Shown here: positions 1-9,167 of the stretch, one piece after another
How positions within the stretch are numbered: position 1 is the stretch's first letter
How the letters are laid out: every line of letters starts with the position of its first letter
NCBI RefSeq assembly: GCF_040655735.1
Contig: NZ_JBFAKK010000009.1
Coordinates: forward strand, 62,001 to 126,000
Length of the DNA stretch: 64,000 nucleotides
Direction: 5' to 3'
Source of the DNA: Phytomonospora sp040655735
GTDB lineage: Bacteria; Actinomycetota; Actinomycetes; Mycobacteriales; Micromonosporaceae
Notes under the pieces: model-generated
The model's input: the letters and a program-made list of their open reading frames with translations, nothing else
Told to the model about the DNA's origin: nothing
Databases searched by the model: none
Position numbers and translations under genes: made by a program

Positions 1-1
1 C

Positions 2-442
2 TACCCGGTCTACTGCGCGACGCTGCGGGGCCTGCTGAGGCCGGGGGGACGCCTTCTGCTGCAACAGATGTCGCGCGGCGCCGTCTCTCCCGGCGGGGGA
101 GCCTTCATCGAGTCCTACATCGCCGCGGACATGACGATGCGACCGCTCGCCTCCACCCTCGGGTATCTCGAAACCGCCGGGCTGGAGGTACAGCGGGTGA
201 GGGCGATGCGCGAGCACTACCGCCTCACCATTGACGCCTGGAGCCACCGGCTCGACGACGTCTGGGACGAGATGGTCCACCGCTTCGGCGCCCGTCGCGC
301 CCGTATCTGGCGCCTCTACCTCATCGGAGGCGGTCTCGCCTTCGGCGAGAACCGCATGAGTGTTCACCAGATCCTCGCCACCCGCGGCGATGCGGGCGCA
401 ATCGAGAACCCTCCGGACATCGGCGCGGGGAAGGCCCCATGA
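2..442 (+). CDS. Cfa-type SAM-dependent methyltransferase, C-terminal part (cut by window start)
   Basis: The reading frame is open from base 2, so this is the last ~146 codons of a gene starting outside the window. The visible part starts in the last strands of a class I SAM methyltransferase fold (RPGGRLLLQQM) and ends with the helical tail typical of cyclopropane-fatty-acyl-phospholipid synthases (MREHYRLTIDAW near residue 70, ENRMSVHQIL near residue 121). The stop overlaps the next start as ATGA, so the two genes are translationally coupled. A full-length Cfa paralogue closes the same operon at 3623-4846, so this copy probably does a related but distinct methylation of unsaturated acyl chains. 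The N-terminal half and the SAM motif I cannot be seen, so substrate type is inferred. Confidence 0.8.
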   Translation, partial: YPVYCATLRGLLRPGGRLLLQQMSRGAVSPGGGAFIESYIAADMTMRPLASTLGYLETAGLEVQRVRAMREHYRLTIDAWSHRLDDVWDEMVHRFGARRARIWRLYLIGGGLAFGENRMSVHQILATRGDAGAIENPPDIGAGKAP

Positions 443-1647
443 GGATTTGCGTGATCGGCTCCGGGATTGCCGGCCTCTCGGCGGCGTTTTACCTGAGCGC
501 CTATCCCGACACCGACGTGGTCGTCTACGAGCAGGAGCATCGGTTCGGAGGCCGCGCCGCGGTCACCGACGATGGGGAGCACTGCCCACGCTTCTTTCTG
601 GAGGACTACACCGAACTGTTCGCGATCCTCAGAAAGATCCCGGGCAACGGCTGCCGCGACAGTTTCAACGTGCTGGCCCGGACACGCAGGTATGCGCACA
701 CCGCCGGAGTCGGCTGGTTGGAGATATCGCACCTGTACGTGATGCTGGCCAAGGAGGTCCCGCTGCGGGAGAAGATCCGTCTCCTATGGTCGTGGCGCCC
801 GTCTCCCTTGGTCGCCGAGCGGCGCCTTCGCAGTGTCAACAAATACGGCTCACTGCGCAATTACTCTCTGCGCCCGCTCCTGCGCATCGGCATGAACCTG
901 TTCGGCTCCAAGACCGGCTACACACTGCCCGGCCCGACCGACGAGTACCTCATCGCGCCATGGGTGAACCACCTCACGGCCGATGGCGTCGTCATGCGGA
1001 CCGACTGCCGGGTGACGGAGATCGGCCTGGACGGAGACCGCATGTCGGTCACGACCGGTGACGACACGAGCCGGTTCGACGCCGTCGTGGTCACGGCGTT
1101 CATCCCGGATCTGGTGCATCTGCTGAACACTTCACGGATCGACCACACCGTGGTGGACGGACAGCAGATCAACTGCGCGGCCTTCACCCTCGATCTCGAT
1201 CCGGCGGAGAAGATCTTCGCCGCCGGCGACCCGGCCTTCTACTGCCGTAGCGGTGTCAATGTCCTCGTCCAGCCCGAGCACCACCGATGCGTCGTGCTGT
1301 GCACCAGAGCCCTCAGTACGGAGGAGAGCTACATCCTCCCCGAGGTACGCGACATGCTCGGTTTGGAGTATCCCGTCGTCCGGGTCCGCTCGCGGAGCAA
1401 CCAGCAACCCGGTGAGGCCCTCTTCGCGGGAGACAGCCTGAGACCCGAACGGATCCTGCGACGCCCGCTCCCGCACGTGTACTTCGCCGGCTCCCACATT
1501 CGCAGCAGCTATCCGATCGATTCGGCCGAGGCTGCCGTTCGCAGCGCGTTCAACGCCGTCGGTGCGCTGCGTCGCGACCTCACCGGTTCCTTTGAACCGG
1601 TCCCCGCGCCGGGCAAAGTCGATCCGAGTGAGGGAGTGACCGAATGA
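439..1647 (+). CDS. FAD-dependent oxidoreductase, amine-oxidase/phytoene-desaturase-like
   Basis: The 402-residue protein starts with a dinucleotide-binding motif (VIGSGIAGLSAAFYL, residues 5-19), followed by an acidic strand end and GGRAA near residue 38. Near the C-terminus YFAGSHIRSSYPIDSAEAA (about 350-370) is the second FAD-contacting segment of the flavin amine oxidase/desaturase superfamily. No signal peptide or membrane helix is obvious. It is coupled by ATGA on both sides, between a Cfa-type methyltransferase and a second flavoprotein. It therefore probably oxidises or desaturates a lipid acyl chain handled by the neighbouring methyltransferases. The family assignment is clear; the substrate is inferred from context only. 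Confidence 0.8.
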   Translation: MRICVIGSGIAGLSAAFYLSAYPDTDVVVYEQEHRFGGRAAVTDDGEHCPRFFLEDYTELFAILRKIPGNGCRDSFNVLARTRRYAHTAGVGWLEISHLYVMLAKEVPLREKIRLLWSWRPSPLVAERRLRSVNKYGSLRNYSLRPLLRIGMNLFGSKTGYTLPGPTDEYLIAPWVNHLTADGVVMRTDCRVTEIGLDGDRMSVTTGDDTSRFDAVVVTAFIPDLVHLLNTSRIDHTVVDGQQINCAAFTLDLDPAEKIFAAGDPAFYCRSGVNVLVQPEHHRCVVLCTRALSTEESYILPEVRDMLGLEYPVVRVRSRSNQQPGEALFAGDSLRPERILRRPLPHVYFAGSHIRSSYPIDSAEAAVRSAFNAVGALRRDLTGSFEPVPAPGKVDPSEGVTE

Positions 1648-2904
1648 ACCGCGAGCGCATCGCCGTGATCGGCGCCGGCATCTCCGGCCTGACGGCGGCC
1701 TACGCCATGCGCCACACCCATGAGGTGACCCTCTTCGAGGCTGAACCGCGACTGGGCGGGCGCCGACACCCACGTCGTGTCCACTCCCGACCACGTCCGG
1801 GTCCCGATCGACATGGGCTTCATCGTGTACAACGACCGGACCTATCCGCACCTGACGAGACTGTTCACCGAACTCGGTGTCCCCAGCCAGGAGTCCGAGA
1901 TGTCGATGAGCGTGCGCTGCCTCGGATGCGGCCTGGAGTACGCCGGCGGTAAACGCGGCGTGGGCATGCTGGCACGGGCCAGAGGGTCCGCCTGGCCGGC
2001 GTACCTGCGGATGCTGACCGAGATACCGGGCTTCCATCGTGACGCGCGCAGATTCTGGTCGGAGACCGGAAACGACGACCTGACCTTCGGCAGGTTCCTC
2101 GCCGACGGCGGGTATTCGCGGTACTTCGTCGACCACTTCGCTCTGCCGCTCGTCGCGGCGGTGTGGTCGGCTGGTGAACGACCCAGCATGCTTTACCCCG
2201 CTCGCCGGCTCTTCGCCTTCCTTCGCAGGCACGGCATGCTCACCACGAACATGTCGATACCATGGCGCACGGTCACCGGCGGCTCCCGCGTCTACGTCGA
2301 CCGGATCCGCGCGCAGCTGGGCGAGGTGCGCGAAGGCGTCACCGTCCGCACCGTGCGAAGGCACTCCGATGGTGTGGACGTCGTCGACGCCACCGACGCC
2401 ACAACGCGATTCGACCGCGTCGTGATCGCCACCCACGCCGACCAGGCCCTTGAGTTGCTGGCCGACCCGACACCGGCGGAAAAGCAGATCCTCGGCGCTT
2501 TTGAATACTCCCGCAATGAGGCCTGGCTGCACACCGACTCCTCGCTGCTGCCCAGCGCCCGGAGAACGCGCGCGTCGTGGAACTTCCTCAAGCCCCGCTG
2601 TCACGGCGGTGAGCGGGCCTTGGTCAGCTACCACATGAATCGGCTGATGCGGCTCAACGAACCCGTCGACTACGTCGTCACGCTCAACGGAGCGGCACGC
2701 GTTGACGCGGCCTCGCTCATCACTTCACGGACCTACCAGCACCCGATCTACACCGCCGAGGCCATCGCCGCCCAACGCCGGCTGCCCGAACTGACCGGAC
2801 CTCGCACCGTCTACGCCGGTGCTCACCACGGATGGGGTTTCCACGAGGACGGCTGCGTTTCGGGTGTCGAGGCCGCTGAAGCGTGCGGGGTGACCTGGCC
2901 ATGA
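1644..2904 (+). pseudogene. NAD/FAD-binding protein (COG2907-type), frameshifted after ~40 codons
   Basis: Codons 1-40 encode VIGAGISGLTAAYAM and FEAEPRLGG, the N-terminal FAD-binding part. The frame then breaks near 1760. The remaining ~375 codons continue in the +1 frame from about 1762 (ADTHVV, then PIDMGFIVYNDRTYPHLTRL, and ending with YAGAHHGWGFHEDG). The family usually reads GGHADT at this point, so two bases seem to be missing between GG and ADT. Apart from this one break the protein is complete, and its stop overlaps the next gene as ATGA. A recent mutation, a sequencing error or programmed frameshifting are all possible; I see no slippery heptamer. COG2907 proteins typically sit beside DUF1365 and Cfa genes, as here. 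Confidence 0.75.
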
Positions 2905-3626
2905 GAGTGCCCGCCCTCTACGACGGACAGCTCCTGCACGTGCGCCGTGAGCCGGTGACGAGGATGTTTCGATCCCGGATCTACCTGTGGCTGGTCGACC
3001 TGGACGACCTGCCGTCCCTGCCCTGGTGGGCACGTCCCCTCGCCCGCTTCCGCGCCGAGGATCATCTCGGCCGCGCCGATCGGTCGATCCGGTCCAATGT
3101 GGATGACTGGCTCGCCGGGCACGATGTCGACCTCACCGGCGGTCGGATACTCATGCTGGCCTCGGCAAGGGTGCTCGGGTACGTTTTCAATCCCCTCACC
3201 GTCTTCTGGTGCCATCGCGCCGATGGCGAACTCGCCTGCGTCATCGCCGAGGTCTGCAACACCTACGGCGAACGGCACTGCTATCTGGTGTCCGCCGCCG
3301 AAGCGGTCACGATGGTGGACAAGCGCTTCTACGTCTCGCCGTTCTTGAAGGTCGGCGGGCGCTACCGGATGCGCCTGCCGGTCCCCGGCGAGCGGCTTTC
3401 GCTCTCGATCTCGCTGGTGGATCACGGCCGCACACTCTTCTCCGCCGTTCTCACCGGGCGACGCAAATCGGCCGGCCCGTCCAGTGTTCTTGGTATGGCA
3501 CTGACCAGGCCGCTCATGCCTCACCGCGTTTCGATCGCGATCCGGCTGCACGGCATCCGTCTGTGGCTCTCGGGGCTGCCCGTGACACCGCGAGCCGCGG
3601 GATCGACTTCGAAGGAATCCCCATGA
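2901..3626 (+). CDS. DUF1365 family protein
   Basis: The protein has 241 residues and starts at the ATG that overlaps the previous stop (ATGA). It has the family hallmarks: LYDGQLLHVRREPVTRMF at the N-terminus, the RIYLWLVDLDDLP segment, NPLTVFWCHRADG in the centre and KRFYVSPFLKVGGRYRMRL later on. DUF1365 proteins have no firmly established activity known to me. They co-occur with COG2907 flavoproteins and Cfa-type methyltransferases, exactly the arrangement seen here, so a role in modified fatty acid or phospholipid formation is likely. The stop overlaps the cfa start by ATGA. Confidence 0.85.
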   Translation: MRVPALYDGQLLHVRREPVTRMFRSRIYLWLVDLDDLPSLPWWARPLARFRAEDHLGRADRSIRSNVDDWLAGHDVDLTGGRILMLASARVLGYVFNPLTVFWCHRADGELACVIAEVCNTYGERHCYLVSAAEAVTMVDKRFYVSPFLKVGGRYRMRLPVPGERLSLSISLVDHGRTLFSAVLTGRRKSAGPSSVLGMALTRPLMPHRVSIAIRLHGIRLWLSGLPVTPRAAGSTSKESP

Positions 3627-4846
3627 AATCGCCCCCCACCGCCCCCCATCCCGTCCTTGACCGGCCGTCCTTGGTCGTCCCTGCCCACGCCCCGGTACGC
3701 GAGTGGCTGATGGAACGCATGTTCCGTGGCGCCGTCGGCTCGCTGCCCATCCGTGTCGTATTCCCCGGCGGAGAGAGAATCGGCAAGGGCGATGCGATGT
3801 CGCCGCTGATGCGCGTACCGCGTCCCTCGGTTCTGTACCGGCGAATGGGGACCTGCGGCCCGGTGGGTTTCGGCGAGGGCTACATGGCCGGAGACTGGAC
3901 CAGCACCGATCCGGCCGCCCTCCTGACCCCCTTCGCGGCCAGGATCACCAGGCCCATCCGCAGGCCGATGGCGGCCTTGCGCCGGTGGGCGGACCACCAT
4001 CGGCCCGTAGGCGAGCGGAACACCATCGACGGCTCGCGGGAGAACATCCACCGTCACTACGACCTGTCGAACGAACTGTTCGCCCTGTTCCTCGACGAGT
4101 CGATGACCTATTCCTCGGCCCTGTTCGCCCCTGGCGACGATCTGTACGCGGCCCAGCTGCGCAAGATCGACACCGTCCTCGATGACGCGAAGGTCGGCGC
4201 CGGAACCCGGGTTCTGGATATCGGTTCGGGCTGGGGCGCGCTGGCCATCCGCGCCGCCCAGCGCGGAGCGGAGGTCACCGCCTTGACCATCTCGCGAGAA
4301 CAGCTCTCCCTGGCGCAGCGGCGGATCGAGGCAGCGGGTGTCGGCGACCGCGTGCGGCTCCAGCCGCGGGACTACCGCGACGCCGACGGCGAGTACGACG
4401 CCGTGGTCGCCGTGGAGATGGTGGAGGCCGTCGGCAAGGAGTACTGGCCGGCCTACTTCGCCACCCTCGAACGGGTCCTGGCACCGGGCGGGCGTATCGC
4501 ACTCCAGGTGATCACGATGCCCCACGATCGCCTGCTGGCGACCAAGGACGTCAGCACGTGGATCCAGAAGTACATCTTCCCGGGCGGGCAAACCATGTCG
4601 CTGACGGCGATCGAGGAGGAGGTCAAGGCCTGCGGCTTGCGGATCACCGGACGCAGGCGGCTCGGCGGGCACTACGCCCGCACCCTGCACCAGTGGCGGG
4701 ACCGGTTCCTCGCGAACACCGAAGCGGTGTCCGCGCTGGGTTTCGACGCGACCTTCCTGCGAATGTGGGAGTTCTACCTCGCCTACTGCGAGGCGGGCTT
4801 CCGCTCCGGATATCTCGATGTCTGGCAGTTCCGGCTGGCCAGGTGA
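3623..4846 (+). CDS. Cyclopropane-fatty-acyl-phospholipid synthase family methyltransferase
   Basis: The protein has 407 residues, about the usual Cfa length. It uses SAM to methylenate or methylate the double bond of phospholipid acyl chains at the membrane surface. Visible motifs are GFGEGYMAGDW (lipid-binding N-terminal domain), HYDLSNELFALFLDESMTYS, SAM motif I VLDIGSGWGALAI near residue 195, VEMVEAVG, and the characteristic YIFPGG. The ATG at 3623 is preferred to upstream in-frame starts because it overlaps the DUF1365 stop (ATGA). It is the last gene of the coupled five-gene operon and the second Cfa paralogue in it. Whether it forms a cyclopropane ring or a methylated precursor for the flavoproteins cannot be decided from sequence. 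Confidence 0.9.
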   Translation: MKSPPTAPHPVLDRPSLVVPAHAPVREWLMERMFRGAVGSLPIRVVFPGGERIGKGDAMSPLMRVPRPSVLYRRMGTCGPVGFGEGYMAGDWTSTDPAALLTPFAARITRPIRRPMAALRRWADHHRPVGERNTIDGSRENIHRHYDLSNELFALFLDESMTYSSALFAPGDDLYAAQLRKIDTVLDDAKVGAGTRVLDIGSGWGALAIRAAQRGAEVTALTISREQLSLAQRRIEAAGVGDRVRLQPRDYRDADGEYDAVVAVEMVEAVGKEYWPAYFATLERVLAPGGRIALQVITMPHDRLLATKDVSTWIQKYIFPGGQTMSLTAIEEEVKACGLRITGRRRLGGHYARTLHQWRDRFLANTEAVSALGFDATFLRMWEFYLAYCEAGFRSGYLDVWQFRLAR

Positions 4847-5005
4847 GGACGGGGTTCGCCCTTCCCTGCCGCCGTTGAGGAGGAATCCTGCCGCAGCCGC
4901 AGGAAGACCCCTACCCCCGGGGAACCGCCGAGAGCTGCATCAACCAACACCTGGCCGTGGGAACCCCTGGCCCCGACCCGAATCACATCGCCCGGCCCCC
5001 GCGAC

Positions 5006-5282
5006 CCCAATACGCAGGTTCCCAGCCTGTTGTAGGTTCGACCCCATGGAATTCCGCCACCTCGGCCGCTCCGGCCTAGTCATCAGCGAGATCGCCTACG
5101 GCAACTGGATCACCCACGGCTCCCAGGTCGAAGAGGACGCCGCGCACGCCTGCGTCAAGGCCGCCCTCGACGCCGGCATCACCACCTTCGACACCGCCGA
5201 CGTCTACGCCGCCACGAAGGCCGAGTCGGTCCTCGGCCGCGCCCTCAAGGGCCAGCGCCGCGAGTCGCTCGAAATCTTCACC
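5006..5282 (+). repeat. Direct repeat, left copy (AKR promoter plus first 79 codons)
   Basis: This segment matches 26586-26861 in the same orientation. The match covers the ~38 bases upstream of the AKR start (sharing CCAATACGCAGG and CCTGTTGTAGGTTCGA) and the coding part up to GAAATCTTCACC. Differences are mainly third-position, with a more diverged stretch over the last ~30 codons. The match stops exactly after GAAATCTTCACC: here TAAATC follows, whereas the right copy continues into the intact gene. The two copies flank the accessory cluster. Confidence 0.85.
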
Positions 5283-5285
5283 TAA
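5046..5285 (+). pseudogene. Truncated aldo/keto reductase (first 79 codons)
   Basis: The 79-residue product MEFRHLGRSGLVISEIAYG... is nearly the same as the first 79 residues of the intact AKR at 26625-27617. It includes the FDTADVYA active-site segment with Asp and Tyr. It stops at an immediate TAA where the homologue continues EIFTKVYWP. The catalytic Lys/His and most of the TIM barrel are absent, so it cannot be an active AKR. It marks a recombination or insertion boundary at the left edge of the accessory region. Confidence 0.85.
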
Positions 5286-6090
5286 ATCACCAGATCCTCC
5301 ACATGGCAGGACACGAGTCACACCAGCCACAGCTACCCCCCTCGAACGACGAGACATCGAACTCCGCCTGAACTTCAGTGCACTCGCTCCGCCGCTCCGG
5401 GCTCCCCACACTTCCGTGGAGTGGAACCGCCGACGGTATTGGTTTAGATCCCGAACGACCGAGATCGGCGCTCGCCAGAGTGGAGCCCCTCTGTTCGGTA
5501 CCGCGATGGCCGCGGGATTGGCTACTGATCCGGCCTTCATCTCACCGGTGCCTTGGGCGACAACAGTTTCACCAACGAACCGAGTTGCAACATGCCCGCA
5601 GCCGCTGTGCCAGGTGCCGCACGACACGAAATCGACGTGTCCTTGTAACCAGCACCCGATCGTTGGTCGCCGTGACCAGGCCCTTCTATGGCGCTTGGTG
5701 TACGTCCAGTCCGAGCCAGGCAAGCTAGGCGGCCAGGACACGCCAGAACCCCCGGCCACAGTCCCGGTCACGCTCGGGATCCCAAGCGGTTCGAACTGCA
5801 GCCATGGGGATCTCAGTCTCGTTGATCGCCACCGTCAATTCCGATTGCGGGATGCTCAAAACGAGCGGATGCCGCCGTGCCCCGTGTTCGAGACTGGGAC
5901 GAATTGGATCCTAGAGTTCAGATCCTGGCGCCATCACTCACCACCCGCCGGTTGCAAGGGTCTCAAGGAGCATCGCCGCGGCACTCGAACGCCGGATGGT
6001 GGATGACAATTTGGAGCGGCGGCGCCCAACCCTGCACTCCGAAGATCTCGACTCCGTCATCCGGCTCCTGGTACTCGCGCGATGACCCGC
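5286..6090. other. Decayed or non-coding junction DNA
   Basis: About 800 bases without a convincing gene. The longest open frames on either strand (for example + 5416-6006) have random-looking composition rich in Arg, Pro, Ser and Trp, and no recognisable motif. One minus-strand frame around 5711-5580 reads LGLDVHQAP, then a stop, then KGLVTATNDRVLV. It looks like the remnant of a real protein, but I could not assign it. The base composition is visibly less GC-biased than the flanks. It probably holds fragments of older insertions between the truncated AKR and the IS element. Confidence 0.5.
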
Positions 6091-7251
6091 TAGAGAGGTT
6101 GAATGGTTGATGTTATGGGGGTATGAGGTCGAGTCCGGTTCGTGCGAGGAATCCGATGACGAGGCCCGGGTGGTGCTGGATGCGTTTCACGCGGGTATTG
6201 ACCAGGGCGATCAGCTGGTCGAGGGTGGTCTCGACGAGGTTGGCGGGGGATCGCTTCAGGTGGGACCAGACCGGCTCGACGGGGTTGAGTTCGGGCGCGT
6301 ATGCCGGAAGCTGGAAGACCGTCAGCCATGACCGGTTGGCGATCAGCTCGCGCATCGCGGTGTTGCGGTGGTGTTCAGGTTGTCCCAGGCGAGGACGATC
6401 GGTGCACCGAGTTGCTGGTGGGCCTGGTCGAGCAGGCGGGTGTAATCATGCTCGGTGAAGCTCTTCGCCTCGCCCTTCCTGCCGCGATATGGGCGGATCC
6501 GGTAGATCAGCCGGGGACGGTGGCCCTCGCGGTGACACACCAGGCCGGCGCTGGACACCCGCTTGGTGCCGGCCGCGGTCGCTTTCACCACCGGAGTACA
6601 GCCCCTGTGCCCCCAGGTGCGTCCCTTCGGCGGTCTCAGACCTTGGCCCGCCTCGTCCTCGAAGCAGATCCACGCACCCAGGTCCGCCGCGGTCCTTTTA
6701 TGACCGGCCACGTCAGCTGCTTCCACCCTGCGATCGCGTCCTCGTCGCGCTCGACGGCCCGCCGACAGGGGACCTGCACGCTCCAACCGAGGCGATGCAG
6801 CAGCTTCGAAACCCCCACCCGGGAGTACCCGATGTGGAACAACCGCCGGATCAACCAGGCGACCCCGACCAGAGTCCACCGCTGATCATCGAACCCCCAC
6901 ACTTGCGGACCGGCGTCCAACGCCACCGTCAACCGCTCGAGCCGGGCGGCGTCCAAGCGGCACCTTGCACCCGAGGCGCCCTTCGACCGCAACACGCCTC
7001 CACCCCACCGGCCTTCCAAGCCGTACGCCACCGCCACACCGACATCGCCGTCACCCGCAACCGGCGCGCCACCTCACCGTTGCCGACACCTCAGCGAACC
7101 ACTCGGCCGCCTGAAGGCGGACCCGCTCACGTGTCGCCCGCTGCGCCGCCGACAGCCCACCACCCTCGGCATACCTCATATCCCAACAACTACGGCGAAC
7201 CCATGCCAAAGTCCACAGTAGAGACACCACTCCGACAGTTCAACCTCTCTA
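6091..7251 (-). mobile_element. IS630-family insertion sequence (degenerate) with terminal inverted repeats and TA duplication
   Basis: Perfect 11-base terminal inverted repeats bound the element: GAGAGGTTGAA at 6093-6103 and TTCAACCTCTC at 7239-7249. Each is flanked by a TA dinucleotide (6091-6092 and 7250-7251), the target duplication expected for the IS630/Tc1-mariner group. The body is about 1.16 kb and holds one transposase gene on the minus strand, broken by frameshifts. The ends are intact, so it might still be moved in trans. Confidence 0.85.
6113..7179 (-). pseudogene. IS630-family transposase, multiply frameshifted
   Basis: Read along the minus strand, the fragments reconstruct a complete IS630 transposase. 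The N-terminus starts at 7179 (MRYAEGGGLSAAQRA), with a helix-turn-helix segment (GEVARRLRVTAMSVWRWR). The catalytic parts are CFEDEAGQGLRPPKGRTW (first Asp), IVLAWDNLNT (second Asp) and LPAYAPELNPVEPVWSHLKR (Glu), ending at a TAA at 6113. I see frame breaks near 7086, near 7000, near 6700 and near 6373. The last is a single missing base within the DNLNTHRN motif. It is not functional as written. Confidence 0.85.
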
Positions 7252-7425
7252 GACGACACATAAACGACGCTCGGCACAGAGACTCTCCACCGTCCACATC
7301 CGGACGCGAAGCGGTCGGATTCGTCGGCTCCGCTTGTAGTTTTGCGTCGTCACCGCACTAGCACAGCGGCACTGCGCGGTTCCGGGAGACGACCTCGCCG
7401 CAGCAGCACAATCAGGGAGGACGTT

Positions 7426-8391
7426 GTGGCACGCATGGACATCGAGGTGAAGAATCTCGTACGCGTCTATGGACGAGGTGCCACCCAACGCAGGGCCGTC
7501 GACAAGATCAGCTTCGGCGTGGAGAAGGGTAAGCTCTTCGGAATCCTCGGACCCAATGGTGCTGGGAAGACGACGACGATCAAGATCCTGCTCACCACCC
7601 TGCTGCCGACGTCCGGAAGCGCAAGCATCATGGGCCTCGACGTCGTCAAAGATGTCAAGCACGTGCGCCGTGCCATCGGATACGTCCTCGGCGGCGACAA
7701 GGGATTCTACGACCGCCTGACGGCCCGCCAGAACATGACCTACTTCTGCGATCTGTACGAGGTCCCCTATCGCGTTCAGCGCAAGAGAATCCCTGAGCTT
7801 CTGGAGATGACCGGACTAGACGACCGAGGCAAGGACAAGGTCGAGACGTTCTCTCGCGGCATGCGTCAGCGGCTCCACATTGCGCGAAGCCTCGTCCACG
7901 ACCCTCAAGTGCTGATCCTCGACGAACCGACGAACGGCATCGATCCGGTCGGCGCCAGAGAGGTCCGAGAACTCGTCACCACGTTCAGTGACAGCGGGAA
8001 GACGGTCTTGCTGACCACGCACCACATGCAGGAAGCCGATGCCATGTGCGATCGGCTCGTCGTCATCTCTTCCGGGCGCCTCATCGCCGAAGGAGCACCC
8101 CGCGATGTCAAACGGCTGGCGAGCAGCTCCCGAGTGACCGAACTGGTCACCACGGGAGCCGATCCGAACCGCCTGGCGAAACTCAACGGAATTGAGGGCG
8201 TCTTGAGCGTGCGGATCGAGACAGCAGGTGTCCAGCAGATCGTCCAGGTCCACTCGGCTGTCGGCATTGACTGCGCACCTGCGATCGTTCGCTGCCTGGA
8301 TTCGGTCGAGATCGAGGGCATGACCATCCGAGAACCGACACTCGAAGACGCCTACGTCGCACTCGTGTCCACGCACGGCGGATTCACATGA
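7426..8391 (+). CDS. ABC transporter ATP-binding protein (DrrA-like exporter ATPase)
   Basis: The 321-residue ATPase drives an ABC-2 type exporter. Walker A GPNGAGKT lies at 42-49, the signature FSRGM near 142-146, Walker B VLILDEPT near 162-169 and the switch TTHH near 197-200. A C-terminal regulatory segment ends with EDAYVAL, typical of DrrA/NodI-like proteins. The GTG start follows AGGGAGG (7414-7420) at good spacing; an ATG nine bases later is less well placed. Its stop overlaps the first permease as ATGA. With two permeases and the N-hydroxylase it forms the first operon of the accessory cluster, so it probably exports the cluster product or gives self-protection. Confidence 0.92.
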   Translation: MARMDIEVKNLVRVYGRGATQRRAVDKISFGVEKGKLFGILGPNGAGKTTTIKILLTTLLPTSGSASIMGLDVVKDVKHVRRAIGYVLGGDKGFYDRLTARQNMTYFCDLYEVPYRVQRKRIPELLEMTGLDDRGKDKVETFSRGMRQRLHIARSLVHDPQVLILDEPTNGIDPVGAREVRELVTTFSDSGKTVLLTTHHMQEADAMCDRLVVISSGRLIAEGAPRDVKRLASSSRVTELVTTGADPNRLAKLNGIEGVLSVRIETAGVQQIVQVHSAVGIDCAPAIVRCLDSVEIEGMTIREPTLEDAYVALVSTHGGFT

Positions 8392-9167
8392 GGGCCAGGT
8401 CTCGATTCCTGATCATCGCCTGGCTGTTCCATTTGAGGCAGATGGCGACCGTACGGATCTACATCTTCGACTCGGTCGTACTGCCACTCGTCCTGGCCAC
8501 CATCGCGCTGCGGATGGCCGGGCCAAGCGCCGATCCAGCCACGCTCACCTCCCTCACGTTCGGTGCGGCCGTCATGGGCATGTGGGCGGCGGCTCTGAGC
8601 GGCACGGGAGGCGCGATCAGCCGCATGCGATCGATGGCACTGCTCGAACCGATCGTCGCGGCACCGACACCACTCGCCGCCGCCTTGGCGGCAAACGCCC
8701 TCGCGAGCGCCAGCCTCGGGCTCTACTCGCTGGTCGCCACAGTCCTGTGGGCGAAATTCGGCCTCAAGGCACCGATCGAGATCGCCTCACCGGCATTGCT
8801 CGTACCCGCGTTCGTCCTCACGGTGGTCGCGACTGCGGCTCTCGGCGTGACTCTGTCGGTGTCACTTGTCATGTTCCGGCGAGCACAGTCCGTCAGCAAT
8901 CTATTCGAGTATCCGTTCTGGATCTTCACCGGCGCGATGGTTCCGATCACCCTGCTCCCAGCATGGTTCGACTCGGTGAGCTGGTTCATCGGTCCGGCCT
9001 GGGGGATGAAGGCCATCCGATCGGCGGCCGTAGGTGACGCTTCGGCCGTCGGTGTCGCGCTGCTCGCCGGCTTCGCGGTGACAGCCGCCTATTGGACGGT
9101 CAGCATGCTTCTCCTGCGGTCAATGGAGCGGCTCGCACGGGAAAGGGCGGCCCTGCCACTCTCATGA
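8388..9167 (+). CDS. ABC-2 type transporter permease 1
   Basis: The 259-residue integral membrane protein has about six hydrophobic segments, including stretches around LVLATIALRMAG, FGAAVMGMWAAALSG, LLVPAFVLTVVATAALG, FEYPFWIFTGAMVPITLL and VGVALLAGFAVTAAYW. The layout and the FEYPFWIFTGAM segment match ABC-2 permeases that pair with DrrA-type ATPases. It overlaps the ATPase stop (ATGA) and the second permease start. Two different permease genes suggest a heterodimeric membrane channel. The substrate is unknown. Confidence 0.88.
   Translation: MRARSRFLIIAWLFHLRQMATVRIYIFDSVVLPLVLATIALRMAGPSADPATLTSLTFGAAVMGMWAAALSGTGGAISRMRSMALLEPIVAAPTPLAAALAANALASASLGLYSLVATVLWAKFGLKAPIEIASPALLVPAFVLTVVATAALGVTLSVSLVMFRRAQSVSNLFEYPFWIFTGAMVPITLLPAWFDSVSWFIGPAWGMKAIRSAAVGDASAVGVALLAGFAVTAAYWTVSMLLLRSMERLARERAALPLS

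Noticed and set aside
5076..5771. 231-codon minus-strand frame over the truncated AKR and junction
   Set aside because: It runs antisense to the AKR copy and through decayed DNA without any recognisable domain.
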